From positions 1 through 25,431 of the forward strand of contig NZ_JBDSQX010000186.1 of the NCBI RefSeq assembly GCF_039929605.1: DNA of 25,431 nucleotides, written 5' to 3'. A program made the translations under genes and the position numbers. The DNA is from Pelomonas sp039929605 (GTDB taxonomy: Bacteria > Pseudomonadota > Gammaproteobacteria > Burkholderiales > Burkholderiaceae_C). Numbering within the stretch: the stretch's first letter is position 1; every line of letters begins with the position of its first letter. Under the pieces are notes generated by a model that saw only the letters and a list, made by a program, of their open reading frames with translations, ran no database searches and had not been told where the DNA came from. Positions 7,187-14,111 of the stretch are shown one piece after another.

Positions 7187-7250
7187 TGAAATTGATTCGT
7201 GATGATCTGAGCTTGCTGACTATGATTCAAACGAAACGTTTTCTGAATCA
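7187..7250. promoter_or_regulatory. Candidate MetR-binding region between metE and metR
   Basis: The MetR consensus in enterics is TGAA-N5-TTCA. TGAA-ATTGA-TTCG at 7187-7199 matches seven of eight positions. A second inverted repeat, TGATTCA (7223-7229) and TGAATCA (7244-7250), flanks a GAAACGTTTTC core. Both lie in the 96-base divergent intergenic region, where a LysR-type regulator would control metE and itself. The sites are visible; binding is inferred. Confidence 0.55.
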
Positions 7251-7265
7251 TCACAAGTTCTGCTC

Positions 7266-8189
7266 ATGCAAACGCCGCTTGAACTGCGCCACCTGCGTAC
7301 CCTGGTTGCCCTGCGCGAGGCCGGCAATCTGTCCCGAGCGTCGCAACTGCTGAACCTGACGCAGTCGGCCCTGTCCCACCAGCTGAAGGCGCTGGAGGAG
7401 CACTACGGCGCCGAGCTGTTTGCGCGCAAGAGCAACCCGCTGGTGTTCGGCGCCGTGGGCCAGCGGCTGCTGAGGCTGGCCGACACGGTGCTGCCGCAGG
7501 TCGACGAGACCGACCGCGACGTGCGCCGGTTGGTGGATGGCTCCGCCGGCCAGCTGCGCATCGCTGTCGAATGCCACACCTGCTTCGACTGGCTGATGCC
7601 GGCGATGGACGCCTTCCGCGGGCGCTGGCCCGAGGTGGAGCTGGACATCGTCTCCGGCTTCCAGGCCGACCCCGTGGGCCTGCTGCACCAGGACCGCGCC
7701 GAACTGGCCATCGTGTCGGACGTGGATGCCGACGAGACCGGCGTCGTCGTGCATCCGCTGTTCAGCTTCGAGATCGTGGCGTTGCTGCCCAAGGGGCACG
7801 CCTTGCTCGCCAAGCCCTGGCTGCAGGCTGCTGACTTCGCCGGCCACACCCTCATCACCTACCCAGTGCCCGACGAGATGCTCGACCTCGTGCGCCGCGT
7901 GCTGCAGCCCGCCGGCATCACGCCGCCGCGCCGCACCAGCGAGCTGACGGTGGCGATGCTCCAGCTCGTCGCCAGCGGGCGCGGCATTGCGGCGCTGCCG
8001 CTGTGGGCGGTGGAGAACTACCTGGCGCGTGGCTACGTGGCGCGCCAGCGCATCGGCGAGCAGGGGCTGACCGGGCGGCTCTATGCCGTCAGCACGGCGG
8101 GCTTGGCGGCCAAGCCCTTCCTGGCCGACTTCGTGCGGCTGATGCGCGAGACCTCGCTGCTGAACCTCGCCGCCGTCAGCCTGCTCTAG
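7266..8189 (+). CDS. metR: LysR-type methionine regulator
   Basis: 307 aa. The N-terminal winged helix (about 1-62: ELRHLRTLVALREAGNLSRA, then LTQSALSHQLKALEEHYGAEL) is followed by a LysR effector-binding domain. The HTH sequence and IAVECHTCFDWLMPAMDAFR match MetR proteins, which use homocysteine as co-activator. Divergent placement against metE is the classic metE/metR arrangement and makes the assignment strong. Its TAG stop shares the bases CTAG with the stop of the convergent mgtC-like gene, so the two genes overlap tail to tail by four bases and no room is left for a separate terminator. Confidence 0.92.
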   Translation: MQTPLELRHLRTLVALREAGNLSRASQLLNLTQSALSHQLKALEEHYGAELFARKSNPLVFGAVGQRLLRLADTVLPQVDETDRDVRRLVDGSAGQLRIAVECHTCFDWLMPAMDAFRGRWPEVELDIVSGFQADPVGLLHQDRAELAIVSDVDADETGVVVHPLFSFEIVALLPKGHALLAKPWLQAADFAGHTLITYPVPDEMLDLVRRVLQPAGITPPRRTSELTVAMLQLVASGRGIAALPLWAVENYLARGYVARQRIGEQGLTGRLYAVSTAGLAAKPFLADFVRLMRETSLLNLAAVSLL

Positions 8190-8938
8190 TTCCGCGCGTG
8201 CGTCACGCGGTAGCCCGCCACGCCCGGTAACTCGTGCAGGCCGCCGGTGAAGCGGCACAGCGTCTGGCCCTTGAAGTTCTGCTTGGCCGTGCAGACGAAG
8301 CGCCACTCTTCGTGGTCGCCCTGTTTTTCGATGCTCAGCGAGCCGGGTGCGAAGCGGTAGCCCAGGCCGTCGGCGAACTCGGCCAGCTCGGCCTGCGTGA
8401 AGCGCCGACCCGGCTCGCCGCGCAGCGTCACGGCGATGGCCGGGTGCGAGGGCAGCCGGCTCTCCAGCTTGGCGCCCCACATCATCAGCGTCGCGCACAG
8501 CAGCGTCAGCGCGATGGCGGCGAAATAAAAGCCCATGCCCAGCACGATGCCGATGGCCGACGCGGCCCACATCGAGGCCGCTGTCGTCAGCCCCGAGATG
8601 TTCATGCCCTCGCGCATGATGACGCCGGCGCACAGGAAGCCGATGCCCGTTACCACGCCCTGGATGACACGCGTCGGGTCGGCGAACAACGGCAGCGAGC
8701 CGCCTGCCGTGTGGCCGCCGAACCATTGATCGGGGTAGCCGACCAGGATAGTCACGGCACACGAAGCCATGCAGACCAGCGCGTAGGTGCGCATGCCCGC
8801 CGCGCGGCCGTGATAGGCCCGCTCATAGCCCAGCAGCAGCCCCAGCACCATGGCGCCAAGCAGATGCATCAGCATCAGCACGTTGGCAGCCCATTGGCTG
8901 CCGGTCCAGTAGCGTAGCAGGAGGTCCGGTTCGAGCAT
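8186..8938 (-). CDS. MgtC/SapB family membrane protein
   Basis: 250 aa. The N-terminal about 160 residues hold several membrane segments with family motifs: LLGAMVLGLLLGYERAYHGR, AAGMRTYALVCMASCAVTIL and GVVTGIGFLCAGVIM, then GLTTAASMWAASAIGIVLGMG. The last about 85 residues form a soluble C-terminal domain, as in longer MgtC proteins. MgtC in pathogens helps survival at low Mg2+ and inside macrophages and can inhibit F-type ATP synthase; the role in environmental bacteria is unclear. The start at 8938 (MLEPDLLLRYW) is chosen because the upstream extension to 9007 looks non-coding; no good ribosome binding site is seen for either. It is convergent with metR and overlaps it by four bases. Confidence 0.88.
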   Translation of the reverse strand: MLEPDLLLRYWTGSQWAANVLMLMHLLGAMVLGLLLGYERAYHGRAAGMRTYALVCMASCAVTILVGYPDQWFGGHTAGGSLPLFADPTRVIQGVVTGIGFLCAGVIMREGMNISGLTTAASMWAASAIGIVLGMGFYFAAIALTLLCATLMMWGAKLESRLPSHPAIAVTLRGEPGRRFTQAELAEFADGLGYRFAPGSLSIEKQGDHEEWRFVCTAKQNFKGQTLCRFTGGLHELPGVAGYRVTHARN

Positions 8939-9000
8939 GGGCGTGGCCGATGAAGGGGTGATGACGGGGGCGAGCCTGCCCCGCGGCCACGCTAACGCAG

Positions 9001-9033
9001 TCCGCATCCGCCCGCCAGACGGGCGGATGCGGA
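9001..9033 (-). terminator. Strong hairpin after the PilZ gene, terminator-like
   Basis: A perfect 14-bp stem (arms 9001-9014 and 9020-9033, left arm TCCGCATCCGCCCG) closes a five-base loop CCAGA. It starts 8 bases past the stop of the PilZ gene and precedes the mgtC-like gene on the same strand. No T-tract follows, so it may instead be a 3'-end stabiliser or a Rho-assisted stop. Confidence 0.55.
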
Positions 9034-9041
9034 GGCCGGCT

Positions 9042-9470
9042 TCAGGAGAGTGCGGTTGCCGTGCGCTCCACGAGCACGCAACGCACCCACTTGCGCGCGG
9101 TGATCTGCGCCGTCTGGGCCAGCAGGAATTCCTCGGCCTCGGAGTTGGGCGACTCGAACTCGAAGCCGCTCAGCTGCACGAGCTGGTTCAGCGGCCGGCT
9201 CCAGACGCGGCGCACGTCGGCACTGAACAGCGGCACGCCGTCGTCCTCGCCCAGCAGCAGGCGCAACTCATAGTGCCGGGCATCCAGCGGCGGCTCGGCC
9301 GAAGCCAGGATCTGCAGGCCGTCCTCGCTGAGGTTGACGACGACGCCGCCGCGCGCGTTCGCCAGGCCTTCGGGCTTGATGACCCAGACAGGCAACTGCT
9401 CATGCTCTTCCGGCACGAGGAAGAACTCCACGCGGGGGGAGCGGCGTTGGTCGATCTGGTTGGTCAGCAT
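9042..9470 (-). CDS. PilZ-domain protein
   Basis: 142 aa. The c-di-GMP-binding signature is visible: QRRSPRVEFFLV contains the RxxxR element, and VVVNLSEDGLQIL contains the (D/N)xSxxG element about 40 residues later. The rest is a single PilZ beta-barrel with a short C-terminal helix (SEAEEFLLAQTAQITARKW). PilZ proteins act as cytosolic receptors for the second messenger c-di-GMP and change motility, exopolysaccharide or gene expression through partner proteins; no partner is adjacent here. The start at 9470 is chosen; a GTG at 9503 in the same frame would add 11 residues without conserved features. Confidence 0.85.
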   Translation of the reverse strand: MLTNQIDQRRSPRVEFFLVPEEHEQLPVWVIKPEGLANARGGVVVNLSEDGLQILASAEPPLDARHYELRLLLGEDDGVPLFSADVRRVWSRPLNQLVQLSGFEFESPNSEAEEFLLAQTAQITARKWVRCVLVERTATALS

Positions 9471-9578
9471 GGTGTGGCGCTCGGAGTGGACGGGTCGGAT
9501 CACAGCATCAGCGAATGACAGGCGCTTGTCAGCAGCGCCCGTGTCGCCTGAATCGACTTCGGTGAAGCCTTGGCGCCG

Positions 9579-10301
9579 TTATACCGCCAGCAGATCGACC
9601 TCGAACAGCAGCGTCGCATTCGGTGGGATCACGCCGCCCGCACCGTGCTCGCCATAGCCCAGTGCCGGCGGCAGCACCAACATGCGCGTGCCGCCGACCT
9701 TCATGCCCTGCACGCCTTCATCCCAGCCCTGGATGACCTCGCCGCCGCCGAGGCGGAACTTGAACGGCTGGCCGCGGTCCTTGCTGGAGTCGAACTTCTT
9801 GCCGCGCAGGCCGTCCTTGTAGAGCCAGCCGGTGTAGTGCACCGACACGCGCTGGCCCTTGGTGGCCTCGGCGCCGTCGCCGACGACGCGGTCTTCGTAC
9901 TGCAGGCCGCTGGAGGCCGTTTGCAGGGTCAGCTCGACCGCCTCGGGGCCGCCGGCCAGGCCGAGCAGTTCGACCTCGAAGCACAGCGTCGCATTCGGTG
10001 GGATGTCGCGGCCAGCGCCGCGAGCGCCGTAGCCGAGGCCGGCCGGGATGATCAGCGTGCGCTTGCCGCCGATCTTCATGCCCTGCACGCCTTCGTCCCA
10101 GCCCTTGATGACCATGCCGGCCCCCAGCTCGAACTCGAACGGGTCGCCACGGTCCTTGCTGGAGTCGAACTTGGTGGTCTTGGCACCGTCGACCCACAGC
10201 CAGCCGGTGTAGTGCACGGTGACGTCCTGGCCGGCCAGCGCCTGCTTGCCGTCGCCTTCGACGGTGTCCTCGAATTGAAGGCCGGTGGGCGTGGTGTTCA
10301 T
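9579..10301 (-). CDS. Tandem-domain FKBP-type peptidyl-prolyl isomerase
   Basis: 240 aa, two complete FKBP domains of about 110-115 residues each. Matching landmarks occur at a constant spacing of 125 residues: VHYTGW (29-34 and 154-159), KFDSSKDRG (44-52 and 169-177), IKGWDEGVQGMKIGG / IQGWDEGVQGMKVGG (65-79 and 190-204) and IPPNAT (100-105 and 225-230). FKBPs speed cis-trans isomerisation of X-Pro bonds and can act as chaperones. There is no signal peptide, so it is cytosolic. AAGGA lies 7 bases before the ATG. Common bacterial relatives have one such domain (about 115-120 aa), so this is an internal duplication. DNA identity between the halves is locally high, suggesting a fairly recent event or gene conversion. 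Confidence 0.92.
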   Translation of the reverse strand: MNTTPTGLQFEDTVEGDGKQALAGQDVTVHYTGWLWVDGAKTTKFDSSKDRGDPFEFELGAGMVIKGWDEGVQGMKIGGKRTLIIPAGLGYGARGAGRDIPPNATLCFEVELLGLAGGPEAVELTLQTASSGLQYEDRVVGDGAEATKGQRVSVHYTGWLYKDGLRGKKFDSSKDRGQPFKFRLGGGEVIQGWDEGVQGMKVGGTRMLVLPPALGYGEHGAGGVIPPNATLLFEVDLLAV

Positions 10302-10437
10302 GGCAGATCCTTGAGCTTGTTGGACAAAAGGCGGGATTGTCGCCGCCAGGGCTCGGGCACGGACCTGCGGTAGCCAGCTCGCCGTCAGCAGTGCCACAGT
10401 AGACTGGGTATTCGTTATCTTGGCTGAGAGTAGAAAA

Positions 10438-10683
10438 ATGAGTCTTCTTTGGTTCCTCGTCGTCGGCATCGTTGCTGGCTGGTTGGCTGGCAAGTTGGTC
10501 AAGGGTGGCGGCTTCGGCCTCATTGGCGACCTTGTCGTCGGTGTGATCGGTGCCTTTGTCGGCGGCTTTCTTTTCTCCTCATTGGGTGTTTCTGCGGGTG
10601 GCGGCCTGATCGGCAGCATCATCGTGGCGACCATTGGCGCCGTCGTGCTGCTGTTTGTCGTGCGCCTCATCAAGCGCGCTTGA
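10438..10683 (+). CDS. GlsB/YeaQ/YmgE-type small membrane protein
   Basis: 81 aa with three hydrophobic segments (about 3-20, 28-48 and 55-75) and the glycine-rich pattern GIVAGWLAGKLVKGGGFGLIGDLVVGVIGAFVGG (shown as two parts: GIVAGWLAGKLVKGG and GLIGDLVVGVIGAF). This is the transglycosylase-associated/GlsB family of inner-membrane proteins, often induced by general stress; the molecular role is unknown. The ATG follows GAGAG about 6 bases upstream; an in-frame TTG at 10420 is less likely. It is divergent from the FKBP gene with a 136-base gap in which no clear operator was seen. Confidence 0.88.
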   Translation: MSLLWFLVVGIVAGWLAGKLVKGGGFGLIGDLVVGVIGAFVGGFLFSSLGVSAGGGLIGSIIVATIGAVVLLFVVRLIKRA

Positions 10684-10705
10684 ACCAAGAGCCAGCGCTA
10701 ACGCC

Positions 10706-11599
10706 TCAAGCGCAGGGTGCCTGCAGTGCCTGCGGGGCCTGCGGGGCCATGGCCCGCCATGGCCCGACTGCGCTGGCGAGTACTTCGCCGACGATCTCGC
10801 TGCGCGTCGAGACGTGCAAGCCCAATCGTGCGGCCGCCTCGCGCAAGCGCAGCGCCGGGGCGCTCAGATCAATCGCCGCCGCCCCGTTCTGCTTTGACAG
10901 CTTGTTCCCATCCGCCGCCAGCACCAGCGGCGTGTGCAGGTAGCGCGGTGTGATCAATCCGAGTGCCCGCTGCAGCGCGATCTGGCGCGGCGTGTTGTCG
11001 GCGAGGTCTTCGCCGCGAGCCACGTCGGTGATGCCTTGTTCGGCATCGTCGACAACGACGGCGAGTTGGTAGGCCCACAGGCCGTCGGCGCGTTTCAAGA
11101 CGAAGTCGCCCACTTCGGTCTCCAGGTCTTGCGACTGCGCGCCGAGGCGGCGGTCCTGCCAGTCGACGCTGCCCTCCACCCGGAAGCGCCAGGCGCGCAC
11201 CGGGCGGCCGTTCGTGCCATGGCGGCAGGTGCCGGGATAGATCAGCTCGCCGTGCCTGGCCTTCGGGCCTGCAGCGGCTGCGATTTCGGCCCGCGTGCAG
11301 GCGCAACCGTAGGCGTGGCCGGAGACGATCAGCCTGTCCAGCGCAGCTTGGTAGAGATCGCCACGGCGGGACTGCCAGACGGGCGGCTCATCGGCCACCA
11401 GGCCCAGCGCTGCGAGCTGGCCGAGGATGAGTTCGCCGGTGCCTGGCGGGCAGCGCGGGCCGTCGACGTCCTCGATGCGCACCAGCCACTGGCCCCCGTG
11501 GGCGCGTGCGTCCAGCCAACTGGCGAGCGCGGCGACGAGCGAGCCGGCGTGCAGCGGGCCGGTAGGCGAGGGTGCGAATCGGCCGCGATAGGTCGTCAA
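10706..11599 (-). CDS. gluQ: Glutamyl-Q tRNA(Asp) synthetase
   Basis: 297 aa from a TTG that overlaps the stop codon of the upstream LysR gene (TTGA); GAAGG lies about 9 bases before it. The class I synthetase motifs are clear: GRFAPSPTGPLHAGSLVAAL (HIGH region, PLHAG at 15-19) and DGNKLSKQNGAAA (KMSKS region). The zinc-binding cluster GCACTRAEI with Y and C in LIYPGTCRHG is also present. The anticodon-binding domain of GluRS is missing, and the length is that of GluQRS. The enzyme attaches glutamate to queuosine in the anticodon of tRNA(Asp). A start at 11671 would overlap the LysR gene by 76 bases and is rejected. Pairing with a LysR gene rather than dksA, a frequent neighbour, is unusual. 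The C-terminus is a proline/alanine/glutamine tail encoded by short DNA repeats. Confidence 0.93.
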   Translation of the reverse strand: MTTYRGRFAPSPTGPLHAGSLVAALASWLDARAHGGQWLVRIEDVDGPRCPPGTGELILGQLAALGLVADEPPVWQSRRGDLYQAALDRLIVSGHAYGCACTRAEIAAAAGPKARHGELIYPGTCRHGTNGRPVRAWRFRVEGSVDWQDRRLGAQSQDLETEVGDFVLKRADGLWAYQLAVVVDDAEQGITDVARGEDLADNTPRQIALQRALGLITPRYLHTPLVLAADGNKLSKQNGAAAIDLSAPALRLREAAARLGLHVSTRSEIVGEVLASAVGPWRAMAPQAPQALQAPCA

Positions 11600-12576
11600 A
11601 GGAGCAGGCCTTCGTGCTGTTCCAGCAGCGCCTTGCGCGTGGTCTCGCTGCGCAACCTGTCCAGCCACCACGCCAGCGCCTTGCCGGGCGTCTGGCCGTT
11701 TCCCGTCGTGTTCTGGCGCCAGGCGTAGTGCATCAGCCCGGCGCGGCGGCCCTCGTAGGTGGCCTTGCGCACGAGCCGGCCGGCGTCGATGTGGCGCCTC
11801 ACCATGGGCACGGGCAGGGAGCCGCAGCCCAGGCCGCGCAGCAGGCCTTCGAGCTTGGTGGCGAGCGACGGCACGGTTAGCACGTCCTGCCCGGGCAGCA
11901 CGCCCACGGTGATGGGCGCCAGCAGCCGGGCGCTGTCGGCGACGGCAATGATGCGGTGCTCGGCGATCTGGCCGGCCGTCAGCGGCTCGGGCAGGTTGGC
12001 CAGCGGGTGGTGGGGCGCCACGCAGAAGGCGAACTCCAGCTCACCGCTGGGTTCGCAGTGGATGTTGGCGCTCTGCAGCTGCGCCGGCATGCCGATGGCC
12101 AGGTCGGCCTGGCCGTGCAGCAGCGCCTCCCAGGTGCCGGCCAGCACCTCGACGCGCAGCTTGAGCCGCGTGGGGGGCGGGCCGCCACCGTCGATGGTTT
12201 CGGCGTAGAAGGCCTCCATCAGGTCGAACAGGGCGCGGCGGGCAATGGCGTCGTCCACGGCGATGGTCAGTTCGCTCTCCCAACCGGTGGCGATGCGGCG
12301 CACGCGGTTGGCGACGGCGTCCAGCTCCTGCAGCAGGCGCCGGCCCTCCACCAGCAGCTCCTGGCCGGCGGCGGTCAGCACGGCCTGGCGGGAGCTGCGA
12401 TCGAAGAGCAGCACATCGAGCGCGTCTTCGAGCTGGCGCACGGAGTAGGTCAGCGCCGATGGCACGCGGCCCATCTCGCGGGCGGCGGCGGCGAAGCTGC
12501 CGGTGCGGGCGATGGTGTCCATCATGGACAGGGCTTCGGGGGTGAGGGCGCGGCGTTTGTCCTGTGGATGGCTCAT
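11596..12576 (-). CDS. LysR-family regulator, YhaJ-like
   Basis: 326 aa. The N-terminal HTH reads LTPEALSMMDTIARTGSFAA then GRVPSALTYSVRQLEDALDV, very close to E. coli YhaJ as remembered (GRVPSALSYTMQKLEEELDV). The effector domain shares VLAGTWEALLHGQADLAIG and IAVADSARLLAPITVGVL. It is divergent from a pirin gene of the YhaK type; E. coli also has yhaJ next to yhaK. YhaJ responds to nitroaromatic and phenolic compounds, so this protein probably controls the pirin gene in response to an electrophile or aromatic compound (inference). Its stop codon overlaps the gluQ start, so both are likely on one transcript. Confidence 0.87.
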   Translation of the reverse strand: MSHPQDKRRALTPEALSMMDTIARTGSFAAAAREMGRVPSALTYSVRQLEDALDVLLFDRSSRQAVLTAAGQELLVEGRRLLQELDAVANRVRRIATGWESELTIAVDDAIARRALFDLMEAFYAETIDGGGPPPTRLKLRVEVLAGTWEALLHGQADLAIGMPAQLQSANIHCEPSGELEFAFCVAPHHPLANLPEPLTAGQIAEHRIIAVADSARLLAPITVGVLPGQDVLTVPSLATKLEGLLRGLGCGSLPVPMVRRHIDAGRLVRKATYEGRRAGLMHYAWRQNTTGNGQTPGKALAWWLDRLRSETTRKALLEQHEGLLL

Positions 12577-12605
12577 GGATTCAGTCTATTTGAACGGTGT
12601 CGCCA

Positions 12606-12636
12606 AGCCGCGCTGTCGATGAGCGGGCGCGCGGCT
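12606..12636. promoter_or_regulatory. Inverted repeat in the LysR/pirin divergent promoter
   Basis: AGCCGCGC (12606-12613) and GCGCGGCT (12629-12636) form a perfect 8-base inverted repeat with a 15-base spacer, in the 95-base gap between the divergent LysR and pirin genes. A TACATT -10-like hexamer follows at 12639. The position fits a LysR operator, but the GC-rich repeat could also be a chance match. Confidence 0.35.
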
Positions 12637-12671
12637 CCTACATTGACTCCAAGCAAACCAAGGAGCCCGGC

Positions 12672-13394
12672 ATGACAACCCAACTGATCAAGTCCAGTGA
12701 TCGCGGCTACGCCGATCATGGCTGGCTGAAGTCCTTCCACAGCTTCTCGTTCGCGGACTACTACGACCCGGCGCGCATGGGCTTTGGGCCCTTGCGCGTC
12801 ATCAACGAGGACAAGGTTGTCGCCGGCAAGGGCTTCGGCACGCACGGCCACCGCGATATGGAAATCATCAGCTACGTGCTGTCCGGCGAACTGGCGCACA
12901 AGGACAGCATGGGCAACGGCGAGGCCGGTGGTGCGAACGCTGGCGTCATCCGCCCCGGTGACGTGCAGCGCATGAGCGCCGGCACCGGTGTCATGCACAG
13001 CGAGTTCAACAATGCCAAGGAGACGACGCATTTCCTACAGATCTGGATCCAGCCCGACCAGCGCGGCATTGCGCCGAGCTACGAGCAGAAGCATTTCGAC
13101 ACCACTTCCAAGCGCGGCAAGCTGCGCCTGGTGGCGGCCAACGACGGCGCCGAGGGATCGGTGACCATCCACGCCGATGCCCGCCTGTACGCTGGCCTGT
13201 TCGACGGTGTGGAAGCGGCTGAGCTCGACGTTGCGCCGGGTCGCCTGGCCTACGTGCACGTCGTGCGCGGCGCGCTTAGCGTGAATGGACAAGACCTGAC
13301 GGCAGGTGATGCCTTGCAAGTTCGCGACACTCCGCGCCTCGCGTTGACCGCCGGCAAAGAAGCAGAAGTGCTGGTCTTCGACCTCGCAGCCTGA
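12672..13394 (+). CDS. Pirin family bicupin (YhaK-like)
   Basis: 240 aa. The N-terminal cupin has the metal site H58/H60 (GFGTHGHRDMEIISYVLSGE) and H109/E111 (GTGVMHSEFNN), as in pirins. The second cupin (about 150-240) is degenerate, as in YhaK. Pirins act as quercetinase-like dioxygenases or as redox sensors; which one applies here is not visible. The ATG has AGGAG 6 bases upstream. The gene is divergent from a YhaJ-like LysR gene and followed by a flavodoxin. That suggests a redox or aromatic-electrophile response group. A structured repeat element begins a few bases after the stop codon. Confidence 0.93.
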   Translation: MTTQLIKSSDRGYADHGWLKSFHSFSFADYYDPARMGFGPLRVINEDKVVAGKGFGTHGHRDMEIISYVLSGELAHKDSMGNGEAGGANAGVIRPGDVQRMSAGTGVMHSEFNNAKETTHFLQIWIQPDQRGIAPSYEQKHFDTTSKRGKLRLVAANDGAEGSVTIHADARLYAGLFDGVEAAELDVAPGRLAYVHVVRGALSVNGQDLTAGDALQVRDTPRLALTAGKEAEVLVFDLAA

Positions 13395-13399
13395 AATGC

Positions 13400-13518
13400 A
13401 GCCCTTCTTCCAAGGCGTACCTTGACCGGTCCCCCAAGAGGACGGCGATGCTTGCGGCATTGAGCCGCAAGCACATCGCCAGCGCGGGCCGGCTTGGGAG
13501 CGGCCCGGCGCTCGACCC
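13400..13518 (-). repeat. Structured intergenic element, copy A
   Basis: The element starts 6 bases after the pirin stop and ends 38 bases before the flavodoxin start. Read on the minus strand, it holds a stem GGGCCG/CGGCCC around CTCCCAAGC. A 37-nt hairpin follows (13444-13480): GGCGAT, bulged GT, GCTTGCGGC, loop TCAAT, then GCCGCAAGC and ATCGCC. A GTCC/GGAC stem and a CAAGG/CCTTG stem complete it. The 37-nt core is identical to copy B. No open reading frame in it looks coding. Confidence 0.8.
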
Positions 13519-13556
13519 GCAGGTTTTGAATTCACTCCACCCTGAAAGGACCTTTC

Positions 13557-14111
13557 ATGAGCAAGATCGTTGTTGTCTACCACTCCGGCTACGGCCACAC
13601 CAAGCGCATTGCCGAGACCGTGGCCGAGAGTGCAGGCGCCCAGCTGATCGCCATCGACGCTGAGGGCAACGTTGGTGAGGCCGACTGGGCCGCACTGGCC
13701 GATGCCGACACCATCGTCTTCGGCTCGCCGACCTACATGGGCACCGTGAGCTGGCAGTTCAAGAAGTTCGCCGACGCGTCCAGCAAGGTCTGGTTCACCC
13801 AGGGCTGGAAGGACAAGCTGGCCGCCGGCTTCACCAACAGCGCGTCGATGAACGGCGACAAGCTGTCCACGCTTCACTATCTGTTCACGCTGAGCCAGCA
13901 GCACAGCATGCTGTGGGCCGGCATGGGTGTGATGCCGTCGAACAAGAAGAGTTCGACGCGTCACGACGTCAACTTCGTTGCGTCGTTCGCGGGCCTGATG
14001 ACGACCTCGCCCAGTGATGCGTCGCCCGACGAGATGATGGACGGCGACTTCGCGACGGCAAAGGTCTTCGGCGAGCGCATCAAGGCGGTCACGGCCCGCC
14101 TGACGCGCTAA
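13557..14111 (+). CDS. Flavodoxin-family (WrbA-like) FMN protein
   Basis: 184 aa. The FMN phosphate-binding loop is at the N-terminus (VVVYHSGYGHTKRIAETVAE), and the second flavin loop is FGSPTYMGTVSWQFKKFAD. This fits NAD(P)H-dependent flavodoxin-like reductases related to WrbA, although at 184 aa it is shorter than WrbA (about 198 aa) and it lacks clear quinone-reductase signatures elsewhere. GAAAGG precedes the ATG by 7 bases. It follows the pirin gene on the same strand, with structured element A in between. The probable job is quinone or electrophile reduction together with the pirin, which is inference from context. Its stop region abuts the convergent DUF1501 gene with a 4-base overlap. 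Confidence 0.85.
   Translation: MSKIVVVYHSGYGHTKRIAETVAESAGAQLIAIDAEGNVGEADWAALADADTIVFGSPTYMGTVSWQFKKFADASSKVWFTQGWKDKLAAGFTNSASMNGDKLSTLHYLFTLSQQHSMLWAGMGVMPSNKKSSTRHDVNFVASFAGLMTTSPSDASPDEMMDGDFATAKVFGERIKAVTARLTR

Noticed and set aside
6099..7202. Long plus-strand reading frame opposite metE
   Set aside because: High-GC sequence gives open antisense frames. The protein is Gln/Val/Ala-rich without known motifs, while the minus strand encodes full-length MetE with all zinc ligands in place.
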